A stretch of 64,000 bases of DNA from Acidobacteriota bacterium (GTDB taxonomy: Bacteria > Acidobacteriota > Terriglobia > Bryobacterales > Bryobacteraceae). A program made the translations under genes and the position numbers. Shown here in pieces: positions 50,060 to 58,886 of the stretch (its first letter is position 1; each line of letters begins with the position of its first letter). The notes under the pieces are model-generated. The model was not told the DNA's origin. It searched no databases and was given only the letters and a program-made list of their open reading frames with translations. The stretch lies in NCBI GenBank assembly GCA_026394055.1, contig JAPKYZ010000021.1, positions 186,001 through 250,000 of the forward strand. Direction: 5' to 3'.

Positions 50060-52255
50060 GTGGTGGCCTTGTTGACCTATTCCACCCGCTCGGGCATTCA
50101 GGTTGAACGGCGCGTGACCAACGTGCCCTACTCCCGTGGCCTGCGTGGACTGTTGCGCAAGCTTGATTCTGAGCGGGGCGCTTATCTTTCTTCCGGATAC
50201 GAGTATCCCGGGCGGTATTCCCGCTGGGACTTTGCGACGATTGCTCCGCCGATCGAGATCATTGGCGAAGGCCGGACGATGGAGTTCCGCGCGCTGAACG
50301 ACCGCGGCATCGCGCTCCTGACCATGCTGGAGCCGGTGCTCTCGGTGCATCCGCACTGGGCATCGTTTGAAAGCGCGCCGGGCTTGCTGAAGGGCGTGCT
50401 GAAGCCGCTGCCGGAGCTGTTTTCCGAAGAAGAGCGCAGCCGCCAGCCATCGGTGCTGTCGATCCTGCGGGCGCTGATTGAGGAGTTCCGGCACCCGGAG
50501 GATTCGCGGCTGTTCCTGGTGGGCTCCTTCGGCTACGACCTGCTGTTCCAGTTCGACCCGATTGAGCTGAAGCTGCCGCGCGAAGGCAAGCCGCTGCTCC
50601 ACCTCTACTGGTGCGACCAGATCTACGTCATGGACCGGCGCAAGGAAGTGATTGAGCGCTACCAGTACGAGTTCTCCACCGCCATGGCCACCACCGTCGG
50701 CCGGGAGCGCACGTCGCCCAAAGTGCCCAAGAACCGTGGCAAGAGCACGCCGATCGTCAGCGATCATACGCCGGAAGAGTACATGGCCAATGTGGAGAAG
50801 GTCCGCCAGGGGATGAAGCAGGGGGACTACTACGAGGTGGTCCTGCGGCAGACGTTCCGGGCGGGCTACGGCGGCAAAGCGAGCGATCTGTTCGAGAAGA
50901 TCCAGACGGCCAGCCCCAGCCCCTATGAGTTCTTCCTGCAGCTGGGCAATGAGCAGTTGATCGGCGCCTCGCCCGAGATGTTTGTGCGTGTCGAAGGCGA
51001 CCGCGTCGAGACTTGCCCGATCTCTGGGACCGCGCGCCGCACGGGCGATCCGTTGAAAGATGCCGACGCGATCAAGGAGTTGCTGAACTCGTTCAAGGAA
51101 GAAAGCGAGCTGACCATGTGCACGGATGTGGACCGCAACGATAAGTCGCGCGTCTGCCGTCCGGGGACGGTGCGCGTGTTGGGGCGGCGGCTGATTGAAA
51201 GCTACGCCGGGGTGTTCCACACGGTGGACCATGTCGAGGGGCTGCTGGAAGATCACTATGATTCCCTCGATGCTTTCTTGACTCACATGTGGGCCGTGAC
51301 GATGATCGGCGCGCCGAAGAAATGGGCGGCGCAGGCGGTCGAGAATCTCGAAAAGGATGCGCGCGGCTGGTATGGCGGGGCCATCGGGTTGATCTCGATG
51401 AACGGCGATATCAACACCGGCATCCTGATCCGCACAGTGCATCTGCGCGATGGCGTGGCGAAGTATCCGGTGGGCGCAACGCTGCTCTATGATTCTGTGC
51501 CGGCCGCGGAAGAGAACGAAACGCGGATGAAGGCGACGGGCTTTTTCCGGGTGCTCGGTACGCCGGTGGCGAAGGCCGAAGCCGCCGTGGCGAAGGTGGA
51601 GGCTCCGCGTCCCGTAAAGCTGCTGCTGGTGGACAACGACGACTGCTTCATCCACACGCTGGCCAACTATGCGCGGCAAGCGGGTGCCGAGGTGGTGACC
51701 TACCGCGCCGGTTTCCCAGTGGAGATGCTAAAGAGCATCGATCCGGATCTGGTGCTGATCTCGCCCGGCCCCGGAAGGCCGCAAGATTTCGGCGTGCCGG
51801 GCGTGGTGCTGGCGGCGGCGGACTTAGGGATCCCGGTGTTCGGCGTGTGTCTCGGCCTGCAGGGTATTGTGGAGGCGTTTGGCGGGACGTTGGGCGTGCT
51901 CGATTACCCGATGCACGGCAAGCCGTCCGAGATCAGCCATCGCAATGTGGGTATCTTTGCGGGCCTGCCGGAGAAGTTCCGGGTGGGGCGCTACCATTCA
52001 CTGTTCGCGCAGCCTGAGACGTTTCCGGCGGAGCTGGAAGTGACGGCGCAAACCGAAGATGGCGTGATCATGGGTGTGCGGCACCGGACGCTGCCGATTG
52101 AGGCGGTGCAGTTCCACCCGGAATCGCTGCTGTCGCTCGATGACAACTGCGGGTTGAGGTTGATTGAGAATGTCATACGCACGCTGGGCCAAGCGCGCCA
52201 TCGGGGCAGCGATTCCGATCAGCCTGAACGCGGCCTTCATCATCAACTTGTGTGA
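50060..52255 (+). CDS. trpE(G): Anthranilate synthase, fused components I and II
   Basis: The 731-residue enzyme starts from a GTG. The N-terminal two-thirds is the chorismate-binding TrpE part: GSFGYDLLFQFDPIELKLPREG, GASPEMFVRVEGDRVETCPISGTARR, CTDVDRNDKSRVCRPG and the YAGVFHTVDHVEG region. The C-terminal part (from about 530) is a class I glutamine amidotransferase (TrpG) with the catalytic Cys in GVCLGLQG and His-Glu in VQFHPES. It makes anthranilate from chorismate and glutamine, the first step of tryptophan synthesis. The fused form is known from alphaproteobacteria and some others. No other trp gene is nearby. Confidence 0.93.
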   Translation: MVALLTYSTRSGIQVERRVTNVPYSRGLRGLLRKLDSERGAYLSSGYEYPGRYSRWDFATIAPPIEIIGEGRTMEFRALNDRGIALLTMLEPVLSVHPHWASFESAPGLLKGVLKPLPELFSEEERSRQPSVLSILRALIEEFRHPEDSRLFLVGSFGYDLLFQFDPIELKLPREGKPLLHLYWCDQIYVMDRRKEVIERYQYEFSTAMATTVGRERTSPKVPKNRGKSTPIVSDHTPEEYMANVEKVRQGMKQGDYYEVVLRQTFRAGYGGKASDLFEKIQTASPSPYEFFLQLGNEQLIGASPEMFVRVEGDRVETCPISGTARRTGDPLKDADAIKELLNSFKEESELTMCTDVDRNDKSRVCRPGTVRVLGRRLIESYAGVFHTVDHVEGLLEDHYDSLDAFLTHMWAVTMIGAPKKWAAQAVENLEKDARGWYGGAIGLISMNGDINTGILIRTVHLRDGVAKYPVGATLLYDSVPAAEENETRMKATGFFRVLGTPVAKAEAAVAKVEAPRPVKLLLVDNDDCFIHTLANYARQAGAEVVTYRAGFPVEMLKSIDPDLVLISPGPGRPQDFGVPGVVLAAADLGIPVFGVCLGLQGIVEAFGGTLGVLDYPMHGKPSEISHRNVGIFAGLPEKFRVGRYHSLFAQPETFPAELEVTAQTEDGVIMGVRHRTLPIEAVQFHPESLLSLDDNCGLRLIENVIRTLGQARHRGSDSDQPERGLHHQLV

Positions 52256-52526
52256 CCTGGTCTACCGCTGCGGTTGCCATAGCTGGTGGGCCGGGGCGGA
52301 GGCGATGTGCAACATCCATCAACATGGCGTGCGGCATTGCCCGTTCTGCTCCCATGGCACGGCGTTACCGGCGAGCGTGTTTGCCGGCGTCGCGACCGTG
52401 CAATTGTGGCTCAGCTTGCGGCCTTGGCCGCCGGCCGTGCGATTCGGGGCGGCCGTGGCCGCGTTTCCGCTGTTGGGCGGGGCTAGCCTGTTGGTTCTAG
52501 GACTTTTTGACGGGTACTGGCGCTAA
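52170..52526 (+). CDS. Cys/His-rich small membrane protein
   Basis: About 118 residues. The frame overlaps the 3' end of trpEG by 86 bp in another frame. It has two hydrophobic segments and, between them, a cysteine/histidine cluster (CDLVYRCGCHSWWAG, then MCNIHQHGVRHCPFC). Spacing of four Cys plus His suggests a metal-binding loop or disulfide-linked loop facing one side of the membrane. I do not recognise a named family. Start at 52170 (ATG) or 52164. The overlap and frame make it plausible but not certain; a later start would still keep the Cys cluster. Confidence 0.6.
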   Translation: MSYARWAKRAIGAAIPISLNAAFIINLCDLVYRCGCHSWWAGAEAMCNIHQHGVRHCPFCSHGTALPASVFAGVATVQLWLSLRPWPPAVRFGAAVAAFPLLGGASLLVLGLFDGYWR

Positions 52527-52574
52527 ATCACTAGTTCCCTGGCAGAACTGCGGCGCGATACTGTTTCTACAGCC

Positions 52575-52694
52575 ATGGAAATCCTGGACGTTGTCTTTTA
52601 CGCCGCCGTATTCGCGATTGCCTATTGGTTAATGAACGACGGCAGCGGCGGCAAGCGGGACCGCCACCTGGCGATGGTCCCGGCCGGCTGCTAA
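52575..52694 (+). CDS. Possible small membrane protein (39 residues)
   Basis: An ATG frame encodes 39 residues: a hydrophobic helix (ILDVVFYAAVFAIAYWLM), then NDGSGGKRDRHL and a stop. It lies just past the Cys/His-rich gene, without a clear ribosome-binding site. The amino-acid pattern (single helix plus basic tail) is typical of tiny membrane proteins. It is supported by composition only, so confidence is low. Confidence 0.35.
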   Translation: MEILDVVFYAAVFAIAYWLMNDGSGGKRDRHLAMVPAGC

Positions 52695-52769
52695 CGCGTT
52701 TGAAGTCTTGCCACCCACGCTCATCCGGATCCGAGGCAGTGCTTGAGAGCCTGGGCCGGACGCGCTCTC

Positions 52770-52872
52770 AGCCCCATGCGTGAGCTTGGGGCTTCTTCCG
52801 GGCGAATGAGCAAGGCCCATGCATGAGCTTCTTCCGGGTCCCGCAACAAGCCCCAAGCTGACGCATGGGGCT
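52770..52872. repeat. REP-like palindromic element, copy 5 (paired arms with internal decayed copy)
   Basis: Arms 52770-52794 (AGCCCCATGCGTGAGC...) and 52849-52872 (AGCCCCAAGCTGACGC...). The spacer is longer than in other copies (54 bp) and contains a decayed partial arm, GGCCCATGCATGAGCTTCTTCC, written here only as evidence of a third unit near 52813-52835. It lies between the 3' ends of the plus-strand genes and the response regulator. Confidence 0.85.
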
Positions 52873-52889
52873 AGCGAGCAATCTCTTGC

Positions 52890-53525
52890 TTACGTGATCA
52901 ACCCGTTGCGGATGGCGAACCGGACGATGTCGCCGGTGGAGTGCAGGTTCAGCTTCTCCATGATCTTGCCCCGGTGGGCCTCCACCGTGTAGACGCTCAA
53001 GCTCAGCACGTTGGCGATCTCTTTGTTGGTTTTGCCTTCCGCGATCATCTGCAAAACTTCCCGTTCCCGGCTGGTGAGCGTGTCGATGGGGTTGGTGACA
53101 TGCTTACGGTAGTCGCTTAACACCGCATCGGAGACGGCCGGGCTCAAGTAGCCATCACCGCGAGCCACCGCGCGGACGGCGTCCAGCAGAGCGTCGTCGT
53201 CGGCATCCTTCACCAGATAGCCCTTGGCGCCCGCCCGTAGGATCTCCCGCACATACATCGCGTCACGATGCATGCTGAGAGCCAAGACACGGGTGCGCGG
53301 GCAGCAGTCGCCAATACGGCGGGTGCCTTCAATGCCATTCAATTCCGGCATCGAGACATCCATCACCACCACGTCGGGCTGAAGTTTCTCCGCCAGCTCC
53401 ACTGCCTCGCGGCCGTTGTGAGCTTCACCCACCACCTCCATATCCGCCTGGGAGGTGATGATCATGCCAAAGCCGCGACGCACCAGAGTGTGGTCGTCAG
53501 CCAGTAATACCCGGATCTTCTTCAT
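52890..53525 (-). CDS. NarL/FixJ-type response regulator
   Basis: The 211-residue product has a receiver domain with acidic residues Asp10-Asp11, phospho-acceptor Asp56 in VVMDVSMPELNG, and Lys in GAKGYLVKDADD. A LuxR-type HTH follows (LTSREREVLQMIAEGKTNKEI, VYTVEAHRGKI). It is activated by the neighbouring HisKA_3 kinase, with which it overlaps by 29 bp. The pair is a typical NarL-type two-component system; the target promoters are unknown. Confidence 0.92.
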   Translation of the reverse strand: MKKIRVLLADDHTLVRRGFGMIITSQADMEVVGEAHNGREAVELAEKLQPDVVVMDVSMPELNGIEGTRRIGDCCPRTRVLALSMHRDAMYVREILRAGAKGYLVKDADDDALLDAVRAVARGDGYLSPAVSDAVLSDYRKHVTNPIDTLTSREREVLQMIAEGKTNKEIANVLSLSVYTVEAHRGKIMEKLNLHSTGDIVRFAIRNGLIT

Positions 53526-54480
53526 CAGTTGTGTCAGCCGCCAAAGCCAGCGGAGCTCGCACTTCCACGCGCAGGCCGCCTTCTTTTCTATTCTGCACTG
53601 TCAGCTCGCCATTCACCTGCCGGGCCCGAGCCCGCATGCCCACCATGCCCAAGCTGGGATGATGGCTGTCCTGCACCCCAGTCCAGCCACGGCCATCATC
53701 CTCGATCAAGAGCCGGACCGTCTTTCCGTCTTCCACCAGTTGCACCACCGCCTGCTGCGCGGACGAGTGGCGCGCCACGTTGGTGAGCGCCTCTTGCGCG
53801 ATCCGGAACAGTTGAGTTTCCAGAGGTCCGGAAAGGCGCCCCGGCAAGTGCGAGGAGTAGCTGATGGCGAGGCCCGTGCGTTGTGAGAAGCGGTCCACCA
53901 GCCAGCGCAGGGCGGCATCCAGGCCGAAGTCGTCCAGCACCACCGGGCGCAACAATTGCGAGAGCTCCCGGACGTTCTGCAGCGCCTCTTCCAGCACTTC
54001 GACGCACTGGCCGCGCTCGTGATCGAACTCTGTGGCGGGCATGCGCTTCAGCATGCTTTTCAATCCCGTCAGCGATTGGCCGAGTTCGTCGTGCATTTCA
54101 TGGGAGAAGCGGCGGGCAATCTTTTCATTGCTCTCGATCATGTGCCAGGAGACGCGCTGCAGCTCCTGCGCCTGCCATTCCATCTTGCGGAAGGACCGGT
54201 TGATGGTCCAGATGGTAACCCCCGCGCACGCGCTGGCCAGAATGCTGCACAGGCCCAGCATCCACACCAGCTCATCCAGCAGCTCCTGCGATTCGGCCTC
54301 GATGCGATTCTCCAGTTCCGCGCCGCGGCCGGATTGCACCAGATGCTCGCGCACCAGCTCCTGGGCGTTTTCGTGGATCGACCAGGAGCCACGATAACCC
54401 AGCACCGCCGCGCTCACGGCCAACAGCACCACCAGCGCAAAGCCCAACACGACGACGCTTAACAGTTTGCTGCGAGACAT
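53497..54480 (-). CDS. Sensor histidine kinase (HisKA_3, NarX-like)
   Basis: 327 residues with two membrane helices (about 8-28 and 72-93) flanking a short periplasmic loop of some 40 residues. The dimerisation/phospho-acceptor motif is FSHEMHDELGQSLTGLK (His130 the likely acceptor). The HATPase_c boxes are IAQEALTNVARHSS, LIEDDGRGW and SLGMVGMRARARQV. No HAMP or sensor domain is visible, so the signal may be membrane-based. It is coupled to the response regulator by a 29-bp overlap and is divergent from the Uma2 gene. Confidence 0.92.
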   Translation of the reverse strand: MSRSKLLSVVVLGFALVVLLAVSAAVLGYRGSWSIHENAQELVREHLVQSGRGAELENRIEAESQELLDELVWMLGLCSILASACAGVTIWTINRSFRKMEWQAQELQRVSWHMIESNEKIARRFSHEMHDELGQSLTGLKSMLKRMPATEFDHERGQCVEVLEEALQNVRELSQLLRPVVLDDFGLDAALRWLVDRFSQRTGLAISYSSHLPGRLSGPLETQLFRIAQEALTNVARHSSAQQAVVQLVEDGKTVRLLIEDDGRGWTGVQDSHHPSLGMVGMRARARQVNGELTVQNRKEGGLRVEVRAPLALAADTTDEEDPGITG

Positions 54481-54541
54481 GCTCTTTTGACGCTAGCGTA
54501 GTCCCACGCTCGATTGGCGCCGCTGGCGCTATTCTGGAAGC

Positions 54542-55084
54542 ATGTTGGCGGTGAAGACGCTTATCTCCGAAGCCGAGTACATGGCCATTGAGGAAGAAGA
54601 CGGCGGGCCGCGCTATGAACTCGACGAAGGAGAGCTGGTCGAGATGCCAAGTGCGACGTTCGATCACAATGACATCCGTGGCGAAGTGGAACTTGCTTTC
54701 CGGCTCTACCTGCGCGAGCACAAGTTGGGGCAGGTCGTCTCCGAGACCGATTTCCGCCTCTGGACCAACCTGATCCGCCGCCCGGACCTGATGTTCTTCC
54801 TGAATGCGACCATCGCGGGCGTCGACCGTGCCGAGTTGCCGGTGCCCGTCATCCCGGAATTCGTCCTGGAAGTGATCTCGCCGAGCGAAAGCAGTGCGGC
54901 GGTGGAACGGAAGCTGCGGCAGTATGAGCGCGCTGGCGTCCGGACCGTTTTTCTGGTCTACCCGTCGCTCAAATCCGCCGTGGTCTGCGAAGGCGGCCAG
55001 CGGCGCGAACTGGACGAGCAGGACTCGCTGGAGATCGCCTACCTGCCCGGCTTCTCTCTTCCGCTCTCGCCGCTGTTCGCCTAG
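54542..55084 (+). CDS. Uma2 family endonuclease-like protein
   Basis: The 180-residue protein follows the Uma2 (DUF820) pattern: PRYELDEGELVEMPS, RRPDLMFFLN and EFVLEVISPSES. It is a PD-(D/E)xK-type nuclease fold with Asp in RRPDLM and Glu in LEVISPS as metal ligands. The biological role is not established for the family. It is a lone gene upstream of the PEP-CTERM gene; no restriction or toxin partner is seen. Confidence 0.82.
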   Translation: MLAVKTLISEAEYMAIEEEDGGPRYELDEGELVEMPSATFDHNDIRGEVELAFRLYLREHKLGQVVSETDFRLWTNLIRRPDLMFFLNATIAGVDRAELPVPVIPEFVLEVISPSESSAAVERKLRQYERAGVRTVFLVYPSLKSAVVCEGGQRRELDEQDSLEIAYLPGFSLPLSPLFA

Positions 55085-55092
55085 CGGTGGGA

Positions 55093-55119
55093 TTGAAAGC
55101 GCCCCAAAACCCGTACAAT
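55093..55119 (+). promoter_or_regulatory. Possible promoter of the PEP-CTERM gene
   Basis: TTGAAA at 55093-55098 and TACAAT at 55114-55119, separated by 15 bp, resemble sigma-70 boxes. The spacer is shorter than the usual 17, so this is a tentative call. The surrounding 110 bp is AT-richer than average. Confidence 0.3.
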
Positions 55120-55168
55120 TCAGTACATCTAAAAATATTCGCTCTTCGTTCAATCCTGTGGAATAACT

Positions 55169-55188
55169 AGCCCTGGACTGGGCTTTTT
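55169..55188 (+). promoter_or_regulatory. Terminator-like hairpin just before a start codon
   Basis: AGCCC (55169-55173) pairs with GGGCT (55180-55184) around a six-base loop and is followed by a run of T to 55188. This looks like a small intrinsic terminator. It ends only seven bases before the ATG of the PEP-CTERM gene, so it might instead hide the ribosome-binding site or attenuate transcription. Confidence 0.35.
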
Positions 55189-55194
55189 ACCCAC

Positions 55195-55899
55195 ATGCTG
55201 TCAACTTCACCTTTGCTGCGGGCGCTTCCCTTGCGTACCGCTCTGATCACGATTTTCCTGGGTGCCATGGGCATGGCTCAGGCGGGAACCATTGTTTCCA
55301 ACGCCGGCCCCATCCAGGGCTCGCTGGCCGTCAATGAGGTGGCCGCGTCCTGGACGCAGGCCGACACGTGGACCAATGTTTCGATCACGCTGGGGCTCTA
55401 CAACTCCGGCCCCAACTTTGATACCGACAAGATCTACCTCACCAATTCGTTAGGCCCCGGCACCACGGCAGCCAACGAAGTGGCTGTGACCACCTTTGGG
55501 ACCGCCGTGCTGGGCAATCTCACCGTTCCGGCCTTCTACGGCCTCACGCTGGGGCCGGGCACGTACTACCTGATCCTGGAGCGGACCTCCAATGAGCTCT
55601 TTTTTGACGGCGTGCGGTGGGGCATCTCCCCGATGGCCACCACCACCGGACCCGGCGTGGTCGACAATGGCCTGCTGAATGCCATCGGCCAGTCGTCCGG
55701 CTACGCCCCGGCGAACAACTACACCGTGGCTCCCTATGCGCCTGTTTTCAGCGTCACCGGCGACCAGCAGATCGCGACACCCACGCCGGAGCCGTCCACC
55801 ACGGCGCTGACGGGCATGGTCCTGTTCGCGGCCGCCATTCTGCTGATGCGCCGGGAGACGCTGGCGGGCGCCGGGGCGGCGTTGCGGCGCCGCTTCTAG
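55195..55899 (+). CDS. PEP-CTERM sorting domain protein
   Basis: 234 residues with a signal peptide (cleavage likely after AQA at about 30) and a beta-rich mature domain (FFDGVRWGISP, YAPVFSVTGDQQ). The C-terminal sorting signal starts at 198: PEPST, then the hydrophobic helix ALTGMVLFAAAILLM and RR. The PEP motif, helix and basic end are the tripartite target of exosortases such as the one encoded at 28996. It would be sorted to the cell surface or EPS. Function is unknown; there may be more targets outside the window. Confidence 0.88.
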   Translation: MLSTSPLLRALPLRTALITIFLGAMGMAQAGTIVSNAGPIQGSLAVNEVAASWTQADTWTNVSITLGLYNSGPNFDTDKIYLTNSLGPGTTAANEVAVTTFGTAVLGNLTVPAFYGLTLGPGTYYLILERTSNELFFDGVRWGISPMATTTGPGVVDNGLLNAIGQSSGYAPANNYTVAPYAPVFSVTGDQQIATPTPEPSTTALTGMVLFAAAILLMRRETLAGAGAALRRRF

Positions 55900-55925
55900 C
55901 GCCCTGCCCCCAGGGTGGACCCTTC

Positions 55926-55957
55926 GGTCAGAATTGCCAAAAAAGGCAACGCTGACC
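55926..55957 (+). promoter_or_regulatory. Structured hairpin upstream of purQ
   Basis: GGTCAG, two unpaired bases, TTGCC, a six-A loop, GGCAA, two unpaired bases, CTGACC form an 11-bp stem (6 and 5 bp) with an internal loop. It lies 27 bp after the PEP-CTERM stop and 62 bp before purQ. It may terminate the upstream transcript or be part of a purQ leader. A second smaller hairpin, CTGC-CGAAA-GCAG, follows near 55969-55981. No known riboswitch class was recognised. Confidence 0.45.
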
Positions 55958-56019
55958 CGTCAGTCCGGCTGCCGAAAGCAGGCAATTGCGCCGGGGACTG
56001 ATACACTAGGGTTACACCC

Positions 56020-56697
56020 ATGAAATTCGGCGTCGTCGTGTTTCCCGGCTCCAATTGTGATCATGATGCTTGGTTTGCTACCACCCAGAATCTGGGGCAG
56101 CAGGCGGAGTTCCTCTGGCATGATTCGCAGGATTTGAAGGGCGCCGACGCCATCATCCTGCCTGGCGGCTTTTCTTACGGCAATTACCTGCGCTGCGGCG
56201 CCATCGCCCGGTTTTCACCCATCATGGACGCCGTCCGGCGGTTCGCGCAAGATGGCGGCCCGGTGATGGGTTTCTGCAACGGCTTCCAGATCTTGTGTGA
56301 GGCTGGCCTGCTGCCGGGCGCCCTGCTCCGCAATGCCGGCATGAAGTTTATCTGCCGCCCGGTGGAGCTGGAAGTGGCCACCACCAACTCCCCGTTTACG
56401 AATGAGCTTTCGCCACGGCAGCACCTGACCATCCCGATCGCCCACGGCGAAGGCTGCTATCAGGCCGAGGAATCGGTGCTGGACCAGTTGGAAGCTGACG
56501 ATCGTATTGCCTTCCGCTATGTCGACAATCCGAATGGCTCCGCCCGCTCCATCGCCGGTATTTTGAGCGCCGGCCGCAACGTGCTGGGCATGATGCCCCA
56601 CCCGGAGCGTGCCACCGACCCCCTGATGGGCTCCACCGATGGACGCCTGATCTTCAACAGTCTAATTTCTGCCTACGCCCTCACATCTAACCAATGA
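56020..56697 (+). CDS. purQ: Phosphoribosylformylglycinamidine synthase subunit PurQ
   Basis: The 225-residue class I glutamine amidotransferase begins [15 protein letters not shown]. The nucleophile is Cys86 in [11 protein letters not shown], and His-Glu is in MMPHPERA. It supplies ammonia from glutamine for the FGAM synthetase step of purine synthesis. Its stop overlaps the purL start (ATGA). The small PurS subunit that normally completes the complex is not seen within 200 bp upstream; it should be encoded elsewhere. Confidence 0.96.
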   Translation: MKFGVVVFPGSNCDHDAWFATTQNLGQQAEFLWHDSQDLKGADAIILPGGFSYGNYLRCGAIARFSPIMDAVRRFAQDGGPVMGFCNGFQILCEAGLLPGALLRNAGMKFICRPVELEVATTNSPFTNELSPRQHLTIPIAHGEGCYQAEESVLDQLEADDRIAFRYVDNPNGSARSIAGILSAGRNVLGMMPHPERATDPLMGSTDGRLIFNSLISAYALTSNQ

Positions 56698-58886
56698 GCC
56701 TGACCTTACAGGAAGTCTCCGCGCACCGTCTGACGTGGAGCGAATACGAGAAGATTCTCTCGCTGCTGGGCCGGGAGCCCACCTTTACCGAACTCGGCAT
56801 CTTTGGCGTGATGTGGAGCGAACACTGCTCCTATAAGTCGTCGCGCATTCACCTGCGCAAGCTGCCGACGCGGTCGAAACTGGTGCTGGTGGGGCCGGGC
56901 GAGAACGCCGGCATCATCGACATTGGCGACAACGTCGCCATCGCCTTTAAGATCGAAAGCCACAACCACCCCAGCTTTATTGAGCCGTTCCAAGGCGCGG
57001 CGACGGGCGTGGGCGGCATTCTGCGCGACATCTTCACCATGGGCGCGCGGCCGATTGCCGTGATGGACGCGCTGCGGTTCGGCAAGCTGGACAATTCGGA
57101 AACCGGCCAGCGCAACAAGCGCATCGTGCAGGGCGTGGTGAGCGGCATTTCGCACTACGGCAACTGCTTCGGCGTGCCCACCGTGGGTGGCGAATGCGTG
57201 TTCGAGAGCTGCTACGACGGCAATCCGCTGGTGAACGTCTTTGCGTTGGGCGTCTTCAAGCACGACGAGATCTTCTTCGGTCGGGCGACCGGCGTGGGCA
57301 ACCCGGTGATCTACGTCGGCGCCAAGACGGGCCGCGACGGCATCCACGGCGCTTCGATGGCGTCAGAAGAGTTCAGCGAAGAGTCGAAGGACAAGCGCCC
57401 CAACGTGCAAGTGGGCGACCCCTTCATGGAGAAGCTGCTTCTCGAAGCGTGCCTGGAAGTGATGAAAACCGGCGCCGTCGTCGGCATCCAGGACATGGGC
57501 GCGGCGGGGCTGACCTGCTCCACTTGCGAAATGGGCTCCCGCGCGGGCACGGGTGTCGAGATCGACCTGAAGGACGTGCCGCAACGCGAAACCGGCATGA
57601 CTCCCTACGAGATCATGCTGTCGGAATCGCAGGAACGCATGCTGCTGGTGGCCGAAAAGGGCCGCGAGCAGGAAGTCTTCGACGTCTTCCACAAGTGGGG
57701 GCTCGATGCAGCGGTGGTGGGCGTCGTCACCGACGATGGCATGCTGCGCGTCCGCAACCACGGCGAGATTGTGGCCGAGCTTTCCAATCGCGCCTTGGCC
57801 GACGAAGCACCGCTCTATGACCGGCCGTACACCAAGCCGCACCGCACGGTGCCGATGCACTCGCCGGCGTTCTCTTCCACCGATTTGACCGGCGACCTGA
57901 CGCGGTTGCTGGCCTCCTCCGACGTCTGCTCCAAGAGCTGGATCTGGGATCAGTACGACTGGATGGTCCGCACCAACACGACGTTGGGCCCGGGCTCCGA
58001 TGCCGCCATCGTGCGCATCAAGGAAACGGATTCGAGCATCGCCATGTCGCTCGACGGCAATGGCCGGTACTGCTACCTGGACCCCCGCGAAGGCGCCAAG
58101 CTGATTGTGGCCGAATGCTGCCGCAACCTCTCGACCTCAGGCGCGCTGCCCATCGCCGCCACCAACAACCTCAACTTCGGCAATCCGGAGCGGCCGGAGA
58201 TCATGGCCCAGCTGGTGGAAGCCATCGAAGGCATCGCCGAAGCCTGCACCTTCTTTGAAACGCCGATCACCGGCGGCAACGTCAGCCTCTACAACGAGAC
58301 GCTGGGCGAAGCCATCTACCCGACGCCGGTGATGGGCATCGTTGGCCTGCTGAAGACGGCGGCGCCGGTCCCAATGCAGTTTGTCGAGCCGGGCCGCGAC
58401 ATTGTGCTGCTGGGCGGTTTGGGCGCGAGCGACGAAACGCACTTTGGCGGCACGCAGTATGCCAAAGTGATCCTCGATACACTGTGGGGCTTGCCGCCCC
58501 AGCTGGACATGGATTACGAGAAGCGCGTCCAGGCAGCCATGCGCGAGATCGCTCAGGCGGGCTTCGCCGAATCGGCTCACGATCTGTCGGACGGCGGATT
58601 GGCCGTGGCTCTGGCGGAAGCCAGCTTCCGCGGCGTCGGCGCCCACGTCAATCTTGAAACCAGTTTGCGGCCGGAGTTGGCGTTGTTCCACGAAGGCCCC
58701 TCGCGCATCCTTGTGTCCACCGCCTCCCCCGGCCAAGTGCGCGAAATTGCCGCGAAACACGGCGTCGTTGCCGATGTGATCGGAAAGACCGTAAAAGACC
58801 AGTTGACGATTGGGCCGTGGGTGGATTGTTCCATCGCCCAGCTGCAGCGTCCCTGGAAGACAGCACTCGAGGAGGCTTTGCACTAA
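56694..58886 (+). CDS. purL: Phosphoribosylformylglycinamidine synthase subunit PurL
   Basis: The 730-residue protein is the small-type PurL (about 720-740 residues) that works with PurQ and PurS. Motifs: [55 protein letters not shown] and the second-half GGNVSLYNE. It makes FGAM from FGAR with ATP and ammonia delivered by PurQ. It is coupled at both ends (ATGA with purQ, TAATG with purF). Confidence 0.97.
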   Translation: MSLTLQEVSAHRLTWSEYEKILSLLGREPTFTELGIFGVMWSEHCSYKSSRIHLRKLPTRSKLVLVGPGENAGIIDIGDNVAIAFKIESHNHPSFIEPFQGAATGVGGILRDIFTMGARPIAVMDALRFGKLDNSETGQRNKRIVQGVVSGISHYGNCFGVPTVGGECVFESCYDGNPLVNVFALGVFKHDEIFFGRATGVGNPVIYVGAKTGRDGIHGASMASEEFSEESKDKRPNVQVGDPFMEKLLLEACLEVMKTGAVVGIQDMGAAGLTCSTCEMGSRAGTGVEIDLKDVPQRETGMTPYEIMLSESQERMLLVAEKGREQEVFDVFHKWGLDAAVVGVVTDDGMLRVRNHGEIVAELSNRALADEAPLYDRPYTKPHRTVPMHSPAFSSTDLTGDLTRLLASSDVCSKSWIWDQYDWMVRTNTTLGPGSDAAIVRIKETDSSIAMSLDGNGRYCYLDPREGAKLIVAECCRNLSTSGALPIAATNNLNFGNPERPEIMAQLVEAIEGIAEACTFFETPITGGNVSLYNETLGEAIYPTPVMGIVGLLKTAAPVPMQFVEPGRDIVLLGGLGASDETHFGGTQYAKVILDTLWGLPPQLDMDYEKRVQAAMREIAQAGFAESAHDLSDGGLAVALAEASFRGVGAHVNLETSLRPELALFHEGPSRILVSTASPGQVREIAAKHGVVADVIGKTVKDQLTIGPWVDCSIAQLQRPWKTALEEALH

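Noticed and set aside
49784-51679. A 631-codon open frame on the minus strand opposite trpEG
   Set aside because: It is a GC-driven shadow of the well-supported trpEG gene and shows His/Arg/Gln-rich composition with no recognisable domain.
55900-56019. Cyclic-di-GMP (GEMM) or other known riboswitch upstream of purQ
   Set aside because: The conserved GEMM core strings were not found; only generic hairpins are visible.
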